This document shows positions 6,699-13,363 of a stretch of DNA of 16,786 nucleotides, piece by piece. Position numbers and translations under genes: made by a program. Origin of the DNA: Planctomycetota bacterium (GTDB lineage: Bacteria > Planctomycetota > Planctomycetia > Pirellulales > Pirellulaceae). The stretch's first letter is position 1; every line of letters starts with the position of its first letter. The notes under the pieces are model-generated. The model was given only the letters and a program-made list of their open reading frames with translations, made no database searches and was not told where the DNA came from. Location: assembly GCA_026692885.1 (NCBI GenBank), contig JAPLNJ010001007.1, forward strand, positions 1-16,786, written 5' to 3'.

Positions 6699-9600
6699 TG
6701 CTCCACTTCCCCCGCCGCCAACTCGATGCCAAGCTTCTCGGCAAAGTCCTTCAGATCGTGACCGGAGGCGAAGTGGGCCTTGCGGAACGTCATCGTGATC
6801 GGAGTGTCCGGGTGGAATTTTTCCAGCACCTTGGCCAACAGGGCCTGAATGAATGCCGCGTCGACCGCGATGTCACCGACGTTGATACCGATCATCTGGT
6901 TGCCTTGGCCCACCATCAGCACGAGGCCCTCGAACGTGGCCGACTTCTCGGCGGCCTGCTGCAACCCCTCAAAGGTTTTGGCGCGCGAGTCGAGCTTGCG
7001 GCCCGAACGGGAGACCAGGCGGCCAGGCTTCACGTCATCGATTTGAACGCCTTTTTTCCCTTTGGCTGGGAAGCGAAACTCCGCCTTGCCCTCCAGGCAC
7101 TCGGCTTCGCTGAAGACCCGCAACACCACATCTTCGTTGCCGATGGCGAACGGCTTCTCGTACGGCGTTCCCTCGCGTGGCTCGCTGCCGTCCAGCGTGT
7201 AGCGCAGGATGCCTTGGGGCGCGACGAACAACTCGATGGTCCGTTTGCCGCCTTTCTCGGTCAGCTTATTGCGCAGGACCAACTTATTGGACCAGGTCAC
7301 TGGCTCGCCCGTTTCGTATTGGCCGGACGGGTCCATGACCAGGAAATTCACCCGCAAAGCGGAGGTGGTGAGCACTTGGTCCTTGAGCTGCACACTGGAT
7401 TCGGACACCGGACCATCCTCGGTGTAGTACACCCGAGGCGCAGGACCGGCGTTCTGCGGGTTGACATGCAGACGCACGGTTCCGGCATCGTCCGGTTCGC
7501 TGTCGGGGGTGACCTGGGCTGAGGTTTTCTTCTTCTTGGGCTTCTTGGTGACGTAACCATTGCCAAGGTCCTCCCAAAGCCCCCGATTGCAGGCAATCGA
7601 CTTCAGCGTGTCCAGCCCCTTGGGCGGAAGCCAAGGCATACCGGCCTGTTCGGCGTACCGGTCGGCCGCGTCGGACCAGCGCGTCTCGTCCTGGTTCTCC
7701 GGCCAGAGCAGATCCTGGGCCTTGTCGCGAACGGGATCGAAGTCCTTGTCGATGTCCAGATACAGCTTCAGCGGATTGGAGGTCAGCGTTTTTTGGACCT
7801 GTTCCTCGCCGTTGAAGGGCTGGGTGGCCTCGCGGGTCATATCCAGCGGCTTGGGGACCAGTTGGGCGGACCGGCCGGAGCGTTGAATGGGAAAGAGGAC
7901 CTTGTCGAACAGGTTGAGGATCGTGGAGGTGAAGTCATGTTCGTAGGTCTGTTGCTTCTGTTCGAGTTCCTCGCGCTGGGGGTGGCCTTGCGGGATGCGA
8001 CCGTCGGCCTTTTGTGCTGCGTAGAGTTGGCGGGCGGCTCTTTCGACGCTGCCCATCGCGGTCTTGTCACCGGTGAGGACGCACAGGTTGTTCTTCTGGC
8101 TGAGGCCGTCGAAGAACTTCTGGACTTCCTCGGGGGGAATTTTGGAATCGGGACTGACGATCAGCAGCACTCGTCCTTTGCGCACGCGATCTGCCACGTC
8201 CTCTAATTTAGGGAGCGGAAGAACGTCTTCGTAGCAGGTCTTGCGCGTGGGCTTGAACATCTTGCGCATGCGGTCGCGGATCAGGTCGTCGACTTGGTTT
8301 TCGGGGGCATCGTGGGCGAGGCTGCGCAGAAGCTTGGTCAGATTCTCCTGGCGATCGAAGTAGTAACGCCCCTCCGGCGTATGGTGGAGATACCAGGCGA
8401 CCTTTTCCAATTCCTCGAAGGCCGCGAGGAACTCCGACGGTTCGCGCAGGGGGGAGGTGAGGCACTCGACCAGTTCCTCCCGCGTCAGGCCCTTCACCGC
8501 GTTGACGGCCGTCGAGAGGCTGGCGGTGAGCAGTAACGAGCCGACCTGGGTGGCGGCCTCCTTGCCGGTCTGCAGGTCGATGACCTGGGCGTGTGCGGAC
8601 GCCTGGGCATCCCAGAGATCCTTGGCGATGACATCGCGCATGCCGGAAATCTCGGTCAGCTTGTCACGCACCTCGGGAATCGCCAGGTCAAAATGCTGCG
8701 GCCCCATCAGGAACACGTCATTGGCCGGCCGCTCCCAGACGGACTTGAGCAAGCGGGACACAAGCTCGATCAAACCGCGAGTCTGCTTGAACTGCTCGTT
8801 CTCCTTGAACAGCGCGATGACGTTCTTGAGCCGCGGGTGGAAGGGGTAGGCAGCGGCGACTTCATCGGCAATCGCCTCGGCGCCACGGTTGGCCGTCTTG
8901 GACTTGGCCGCCTCTTCCAACTTACGGCCGAACGCCTCGGCAATGTCCTCGATCTCCGCCTTGTCGGGCAGACTCTTGAAGAGCCGCTTGCGCAAGATGT
9001 CGTAGATCTCGTTGGCGGCCAGGTCGACCGGTGTGATGTTGCGCTCCTGCCGCCCGAGTTCAGCACGGGCATCTTCCAGCGCGCGGTTGATAAGCTTGGT
9101 GCCGGTGTCGTAGGTTGCGGCCAGGTCGGAGACGACCACGCAGACGTTCGATTTCTTGCCGGCGGCCGTCAGCATGTTCGCGAACGCACGGGTGGCGATG
9201 TCGGCCACCGTGCCGTTGCCGACTTTTTGCGTGTCCAAGTAGTGGAAATACGGCGGCATTTCATCCAACAGGATGAGGATGGGCCGGTCGCCGTCGAACA
9301 ACTTGAGCCAGTCCCTTTCGTCCGGTGCCTTGGGGCCGCTGGTCCAGAACGCTTTGAACTGGTCACCCTTGCCGAGTTGACTGGCAATTTCGCCCCAGAA
9401 GAAGTGATCCGGGTTGTTTCGCCCGTTGAAGGCCACAATCTCGGCGGTCTTGAACGACGAGGCATGCAGCATGCCGCCGCAGTACTTCTTGCGCAGTCCG
9501 GCGTCCTTAGCCAGCAGGCCGAATCCGACCAGCAGATGGGTCTTGCCTCCACCCATGGACTGTTTGAGGTGAAACACGGCCTGGCTGGAGAATCCGGCGA

Positions 9601-9736
9601 GCCGTGCGAGGCCCTCCGAGATCAACTGCTGCATGCCCTGGGTGATGTGCGTCTTGTCGAAGAAGGCGGCACCATCGCCCTCGCTGGTAATCAATTCATC
9701 AAGCTGTTCAATCTGGTCGCTGAGTTTGATGGTCAG
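6695..9736 (-). CDS. DUF499-family P-loop ATPase (BrxC/PglY-like role)
   Basis: A ~1000-residue AAA-type ATPase and the largest gene of the cassette. Numbering from TTG 9694: Walker A is SMGGGKTHLL (46-55), preceded by GDGAAFFDKTHITQGM, and Walker B is PILILLDEMPPYF (138-150). VCVVVSDLAATYDTGTK follows. A later VLLIVSPDSKIPP segment is followed by a low-complexity KKPKKKKTS linker. Near residues 825-860 the stretch RYTLDGSEPREGTPYEKPF resembles the chitobiase-C-terminal/FN3-like fold. Start choice: TTG 9694 is the only standard start, but the upstream in-frame residues TIKLSDQIEQLDEL look like part of the family. A CTG at 9736 overlaps the TGA of the upstream regulator as CTGA, so I extend to 9736 (1013 residues). 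The 3' end overlaps DUF3780. Role by family: NTP-driven core of methylase-linked phage exclusion. Confidence 0.88.
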   Translation of the reverse strand: MTIKLSDQIEQLDELITSEGDGAAFFDKTHITQGMQQLISEGLARLAGFSSQAVFHLKQSMGGGKTHLLVGFGLLAKDAGLRKKYCGGMLHASSFKTAEIVAFNGRNNPDHFFWGEIASQLGKGDQFKAFWTSGPKAPDERDWLKLFDGDRPILILLDEMPPYFHYLDTQKVGNGTVADIATRAFANMLTAAGKKSNVCVVVSDLAATYDTGTKLINRALEDARAELGRQERNITPVDLAANEIYDILRKRLFKSLPDKAEIEDIAEAFGRKLEEAAKSKTANRGAEAIADEVAAAYPFHPRLKNVIALFKENEQFKQTRGLIELVSRLLKSVWERPANDVFLMGPQHFDLAIPEVRDKLTEISGMRDVIAKDLWDAQASAHAQVIDLQTGKEAATQVGSLLLTASLSTAVNAVKGLTREELVECLTSPLREPSEFLAAFEELEKVAWYLHHTPEGRYYFDRQENLTKLLRSLAHDAPENQVDDLIRDRMRKMFKPTRKTCYEDVLPLPKLEDVADRVRKGRVLLIVSPDSKIPPEEVQKFFDGLSQKNNLCVLTGDKTAMGSVERAARQLYAAQKADGRIPQGHPQREELEQKQQTYEHDFTSTILNLFDKVLFPIQRSGRSAQLVPKPLDMTREATQPFNGEEQVQKTLTSNPLKLYLDIDKDFDPVRDKAQDLLWPENQDETRWSDAADRYAEQAGMPWLPPKGLDTLKSIACNRGLWEDLGNGYVTKKPKKKKTSAQVTPDSEPDDAGTVRLHVNPQNAGPAPRVYYTEDGPVSESSVQLKDQVLTTSALRVNFLVMDPSGQYETGEPVTWSNKLVLRNKLTEKGGKRTIELFVAPQGILRYTLDGSEPREGTPYEKPFAIGNEDVVLRVFSEAECLEGKAEFRFPAKGKKGVQIDDVKPGRLVSRSGRKLDSRAKTFEGLQQAAEKSATFEGLVLMVGQGNQMIGINVGDIAVDAAFIQALLAKVLEKFHPDTPITMTFRKAHFASGHDLKDFAEKLGIELAAGEVEQ

Positions 9737-10384
9737 GCTTCCGGCCAGCGGACCAGCAGGACGCCAGGCGCTCGTAGGGTTTGTTGGCGGATTCTGCCTG
9801 ACGTGAGGTGGAAGGCGTCCCCAATCTGCGCGAACGACTGGATGTTAGCGGTGCAGTTGGTGCGCCCGGATCCGTTCCCCCGCTGCTCGCCAGCACAGCT
9901 CCCAGTACACTGGATCGTCGGACTCTGCACCGTACCCATGCGCGCGTTCGCGAACGGCCTGCCACGGGCCGTCCTCGACTGACTCGTCGGCAGACGCCGA
10001 CGGCGGAGGTACTGGGGACAGCGACGAGTCCTGGAGGCGATGTTCCGGGCGGACCGAGGACGCGGCGTTTGTTGGCCGAGAGTCAAACTCAGAGCTGAGT
10101 TGATCGGAGGCCGACGCCGGGCGATGGTGAGGCGAATCTCGAACAGTTTGGACGGCTCGTTCCAAAACCGTTAGAAGCCCGCGCAGCCGTGTCGGCCCCA
10201 CGCTCCTGGCGTTGACCAACTCCGCCAGGGAACCGTCCAGGATTGTACGCAAGCTCTTGCCAAGCAACCTTGAGGGAAGCTGCCGGTCGGTCGGCAGTGT
10301 CCAGGTCATCAGGGAGGCGTCCACGAGCGGGTTCTGTCGGCAGCTCTCGAAGAGTGTCTGGATGGTCGCGAACTTGCCAGACAC
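9733..10384 (-). pseudogene. Regulator with alpha-CTD-like and sigma-4-like HTH domains, one-base frameshift
   Basis: The first frame (GTG 10384 to TAA at 9845-9847) gives 179 residues. Residues ~40-78 (RLLGKSLRTILDGSLAEL, then SVGPTRLRGLLTVLERA) look like a helix-hairpin-helix of the RNA-polymerase alpha C-terminal type. The middle is a low-complexity serine/proline linker. Directly past the stop, another frame continues with IQSFAQIGDAFHLTSGRIRQ, a good match to the sigma-70 region 4 HTH (xxxIGxxxxLTxxRIRQ). It ends at TGA 9733-9735, which overlaps the CTG start of the ATPase as CTGA. Removing one base near 9847 joins both halves into a 216-residue protein. As written, the HTH is cut off. 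This may be a true mutation, a sequencing or assembly error, or frameshifting. Promoter-proximal placement suggests it controls the cassette. Confidence 0.65.
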
Positions 10385-10407
10385 ATGGGTGTAGCAGATG
10401 GCCGAGG

Positions 10408-10436
10408 ATTATCTTCTCGCATCCGGGAGTGTGCAA
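10408..10436 (-). promoter_or_regulatory. Promoter-like sequence for the regulator/defence operon
   Basis: Reading the minus strand, TTGCAC (10436-10431) and GATAAT (10413-10408) are 17 bases apart. The -10 box is identical to that at 5576-5581. The start point would be near 10401, about 17 bases before the GTG at 10384, leaving a short leader without a clear Shine-Dalgarno site. The -35 box is weak. Confidence 0.45.
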
Positions 10437-10517
10437 GCAGATTCGATGGTGATGGCGGACAACTGCACACGCCTGAGGACGTCTGTCACCTGATGGCGGG
10501 CTTGTCCTACGGCGGCA

Positions 10518-10895
10518 TCAATGCCAGATCGAAATCCGTTCGACGATATTCCGTGTTACCCGGCGTTGACGACGGTCGTAGAGCCGCGTGGTACGCGGGT
10601 CCGAGTGGCCGGCCAAGTGCTGCACGTCCTCCAGCGGTACACCTTGGGCGAGGCCATGGGCATTGTCCAGCTGGCACGCGAGTTCCGCCCGCTTCGATCT
10701 TCCCGACGCGACCATGCGCCGTACCGCCGCGGCAGCGGTGAATAGGGGCGAGATGTTCACGGTTTCCGAGAGAGCTTGGAGCTGGCCGGTCTCCAGCTGA
10801 CTGGTGAAGCTGAGCAGATGACCGAAGAGGTGAGGACCAGGGCTGTCTTCGGCGAGCGGATGCCAAGGGCCGTGGCGGTGCCTGGTTCCCGACAC
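10518..10895 (-). pseudogene. Tyrosine recombinase (phage-type integrase) C-terminal fragment
   Basis: The end of this frame (10643 to 10518) reads GVPLEDVQHLAGHSDPRTTR then LYDRRQRRVTRNIVERISI. This is the C-terminal catalytic part of a tyrosine recombinase: LAGHxxxxTTxxY with the box II histidine and the nucleophilic tyrosine, then DRR. The conserved HxxR region before it and the first catalytic arginine are absent. The upstream part of the frame (to 10895) has no recognisable recombinase motifs and may be unrelated DNA. It is therefore a relic, unable to catalyse integration. It lies directly between the last backbone gene (stop at 10899) and the accessory cassette, where the integrase of a genomic island would be expected. 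No attachment-site repeat could be identified by eye. Confidence 0.75.
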
Positions 10896-10896
10896 C
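10877..10896. repeat. Imperfect hairpin GGTGCCTGGTTCCCGACACC
   Basis: A 20-base imperfect palindrome (GGTG/CACC ends, GG/CC near the centre, two mismatches) two bases after the stop of the nucleotidyltransferase gene. It may be a weak terminator or a REP-type repeat. It marks the border between the backbone and the island. There is no T-run on either side. Confidence 0.35.
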
Positions 10897-10898
10897 TC

Positions 10899-12194
10899 TC
10901 AATCGATCGCCGGGAGCTGGGCACCGAGTCGCAAGGCCAGCTCCAGGGCTTCCTGGGAGGTGTGGATGCGTTGCTCCAACTGGGCATCGCGGACCCCACG
11001 CAGCAAATCTTGGTAGATCGGCCCCGGACGGATCCCGTGCGCCTGCAGGTCGTGGCCGGTCAGCAGCGGAGGCGGATCGAGCTCCGCGCGGGGCAGCGAC
11101 AACTTCTGGCAACAGTAGTCGATTTCCGCCGCCTGACCAGCACTGACTTCGGCGACGGCGCGGGCGTAACACAATAGCTCGTCGATTCGCGGGTGTGTGA
11201 GTAGTCGCTGGAGTTGCGGCCAGGGAAGATGGCTGGCGCGGCGCAGTTCCGACTCGTGCAACAACAGCCACTCGGCACCGACGCGTTCCGTGTTGGACAG
11301 TCGCAAGCGGTCGCAGATGCGTTCGACTTCCGGGACCAGCTCGCCCGTGGGATGTACGAACTCGCGCACCAGGGCGGCCAAGGCGACCGAGAAAGTTGGC
11401 TCGTGAAGACGGCCCAGCACCGCCAGCGTTCTGGGCCACGGCGTATCGTCCAGACAGCTGCCGCCGTTGGGCGCCAGCCCACGAAACTCGGGCAGCATGA
11501 CTTCCAGTAGTCCTGCTTCATGCAGCAGCTCCAACGCGCGCCGCCGGCTCCGATGCACCAGCATCCGACGGAGTTCTGCGGAGATCCGTTCGGCGCTGAC
11601 AATCACGATTTCGTGGGCCTGCCGCTGCACGGCGGCCAAGGTGTCCGGGTCCAGGGCGAACTCGAAGGTCGCCGCAATCCGCACGGCCCGCAGCATCCGC
11701 AGTTTGTCCTCGGCAATCCGCTCCAAGGGATCGCCGATAGCCCGCACCAGCCGGGCCTGCAAATCCGCCTGCCCCCCCACATAGTCGAACACGCGCTCTT
11801 CCAGCGGATCGAAGAACAAGCCGTTGATCGTAAAGTCGCGGCGGCGCGCGTCCTCTTCCGCCGTGCTGAACGTCACGTGGTCCGGATGCCGGCCGTCGCT
11901 GTACGGAGCGTCCCGACGAAACGTGGCCACTTCCACATGACCGGACTGCCGGGAACCCAGCACCGTAATCACGCCAAACGCCTGGCCCACGGCCAACGTG
12001 CGGCGGTGGCGAAACACTTCGCGAATCTGGTCGGGGGTGGCCCCGGTCGCGACATCGTAGTCCTTGGGGCAGAGGTGCAACAGAGCATCCCGCACGCAAC
12101 CGCCCGCCCAGAGAGCGGGGAAACCGGCATGACGCAGTTGCCGCACGACGTGGACCGCGAATTGGCGCGCTTGTTCGGGATCGATCGCGTTCAT
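10899..12194 (-). CDS. CCA-adding tRNA nucleotidyltransferase / poly(A) polymerase family protein
   Basis: A 431-residue class II nucleotidyltransferase. It shows GGCVRD at 31-36, the metal-binding DYD at 45-47 (KDYDVATGATPDQI), the R-R-D-F-T-I-N-G-L motif at 118-126 and the RNA-binding helix region RMLRAVRIAA at 166-175. The head and neck domains are complete, and the body runs to a normal end. By family it adds CCA to tRNA 3' ends or poly(A) tails to RNA in the cytoplasm. The two activities cannot be told apart from sequence at this level, so no symbol is given. Its ATG lies 29 bases after the stop of fliA, so it is probably cotranscribed with the flagellar genes. No separate RBS is strong. 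It is the last backbone gene before the accessory island. Confidence 0.92.
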   Translation of the reverse strand: MNAIDPEQARQFAVHVVRQLRHAGFPALWAGGCVRDALLHLCPKDYDVATGATPDQIREVFRHRRTLAVGQAFGVITVLGSRQSGHVEVATFRRDAPYSDGRHPDHVTFSTAEEDARRRDFTINGLFFDPLEERVFDYVGGQADLQARLVRAIGDPLERIAEDKLRMLRAVRIAATFEFALDPDTLAAVQRQAHEIVIVSAERISAELRRMLVHRSRRRALELLHEAGLLEVMLPEFRGLAPNGGSCLDDTPWPRTLAVLGRLHEPTFSVALAALVREFVHPTGELVPEVERICDRLRLSNTERVGAEWLLLHESELRRASHLPWPQLQRLLTHPRIDELLCYARAVAEVSAGQAAEIDYCCQKLSLPRAELDPPPLLTGHDLQAHGIRPGPIYQDLLRGVRDAQLEQRIHTSQEALELALRLGAQLPAID

Positions 12195-12223
12195 GAGTGG
12201 CGGTCCAGCTGCCCGAACTCGGC

Positions 12224-13057
12224 TCAGGTGCCGAACTCGGGACGGCGGCGGCCAAGTTGCGTTTGCAGGCGTTGTACAATGCTGCTGTGCATTTGGCTGA
12301 CCCGGCTCTCGCTGAGGTCCAACGTGGCGCCGATCTCTTTCATGGTCAGCTCTTCGTAGTAGTACAGAATGATGATCAGCCGTTCGTTGCGATTCAGGCC
12401 CTTGGTCACCAACCGCATCAAATCATTCTTCTGAATGCGGCGCGTGGGGTCTTCGCCTTTCTTATCTTCCAGGATGTCGATCTCTCGCACATCCTTGTAG
12501 CTGTCGGTTTCGTACCATTTCTTGTTCAGGCTGATCAGGTTGACGGCGTTGGCTTCGAGCAGCATCTTTTCCAGATCCTGGATCTTCAACTGCATGTGCG
12601 CAGCCAACTCCTGATCCGTCGGATGCCGTCCGAACCTGGCCACCAGTTCCTTAGTCGCTTCCTGGAGCTTGCTGGCTTTGGAGCGGACCAACCGGGGCAC
12701 CCAATCAATGGTCCGCAGTTCGTCCAGCATGGCGCCGCGAATCCGGGGCACACAGTACGTTTCGAATTTGACTCCACGGGTCAGGTCGAAGGCATCAATG
12801 GCGTCCATCAGGCCGAATACGCCCGCGGAAATCAGATCGTCCAGTTCCACACCTTCGGGCAGACGCGCCCAGATACGTTCGCCGTTGTACTTGACCAACG
12901 GCAGGTATTCCTCCACCAACCGATTGCGTAACGCGGTGCTGTTAGGGTCGGCCTTAAAGGCTTTCCAAACTTCGTGGATGTCTTCCCTGACGGACGCTTC
13001 CCTGACCGAAGCTTCTCTGACCGCTACTTCTGTCGCTGGTGCCGTTGCTGTGGCCAT
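12224..13057 (-). CDS. fliA: RNA polymerase sigma factor for flagellar operons (sigma-28/FliA-WhiG type)
   Basis: A 277-residue sigma factor directing RNA polymerase to late flagellar and motility promoters. Region 2 spans ~46-115 (LVKYNGERIWARLP, DDLISAGVFGLMDAIDAFD, FETYCVPRIRGAMLDELR), region 3 ~119-170 and region 4 ~215-268 with the HTH MKEIGATLDLSESRVSQMHS. The start ATG 13057 is chosen because GGAGGA stands five bases upstream. A longer frame to 13150 adds only unconserved residues. The N-terminal ~25 residues are a 15-bp tandem repeat and not part of the sigma fold. It follows flhF after a ~300-base leader and is followed by the nucleotidyltransferase after 29 bases. Its target would include flagellin and filament genes elsewhere; anti-sigma control by FlgM is known for the family but no flgM is seen here. 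Confidence 0.96.
   Translation of the reverse strand: MATATAPATEVAVREASVREASVREDIHEVWKAFKADPNSTALRNRLVEEYLPLVKYNGERIWARLPEGVELDDLISAGVFGLMDAIDAFDLTRGVKFETYCVPRIRGAMLDELRTIDWVPRLVRSKASKLQEATKELVARFGRHPTDQELAAHMQLKIQDLEKMLLEANAVNLISLNKKWYETDSYKDVREIDILEDKKGEDPTRRIQKNDLMRLVTKGLNRNERLIIILYYYEELTMKEIGATLDLSESRVSQMHSSIVQRLQTQLGRRRPEFGT
12987..13031 (-). repeat. Three 15-bp tandem repeats within the fliA 5' coding region
   Basis: Three imperfect 15-base units (plus-strand reading CTGACGGACGCTTCC, CTGACCGAAGCTTCT, CTGACCGCTACTTCT) encode the pentapeptide series EVAVR-EASVR-EASVR at residues 10-24. Being a multiple of three, gain or loss of units keeps the frame. The segment precedes region 2 and is probably a flexible tail. 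Confidence 0.7.
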
Positions 13058-13363
13058 ACAATCCTCCGTGATTGGCATGCCGACGAGAGGCCACCCGGGT
13101 GGGTCGTACTCTCGATAGCCCGCTTCCTGCTGGGCTATGGCCTGGTACATATTCTGTTTCTGTGCGCTGACTTCCGCCTCTCCGCCTACCCGCTAAACGT
13201 TCTGGCTTTCCCTCGATTCCAAGTCAGGGCTGTCACCCCAAGGTCTGACACCCCCGGAATCACCCCGTCAAACTTCCTGTAGTTACTCCAGTTTAACTTG
13301 ACTAGGCATACAGGCGCTCTGTGACTTTATCGGCGACCGGACGGGGCCGGGTTTAGTAAAAAT
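13058..13363 (-). other. Long leader between flhF and fliA
   Basis: Between the flhF stop (13364) and the fliA start lie 306 bases with no gene I can support. They contain a 12-bp perfect palindrome CCACCCGGGTGG (13091-13102) about 35 bases upstream of fliA. A direct-repeat pair resembling GGTGTCAGACC / GGTGACAGCCC lies near 13225-13255, and a sigma-28-like promoter near the flhF end. In many flagellar operons flhG (a MinD-like ATPase) sits at this position; no trace of it is visible. Confidence 0.5.
13327..13355 (-). promoter_or_regulatory. Sigma-28-like promoter upstream of fliA
   Basis: On the minus strand, TAAA (13355-13352) is followed after 17 bases by GCCGATAA (13334-13327). The second box is identical to the consensus FliA -10 element. 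The usual spacing from TAAA is about 15, so this is two bases too long, and the rest of the -35 box (GTTT) is absent. If used, FliA would act on its own gene through a leader of about 260 bases. Confidence 0.35.

Noticed and set aside
8591..9982. 463-codon plus-strand open frame
   Set aside because: Antisense to the DUF499 gene, without recognisable motifs; its length comes from the codon composition of the opposite strand.
13058..13150. Start of fliA at 13150
   Set aside because: Adds unconserved residues that cover the RBS GGAGGA of the ATG at 13057.
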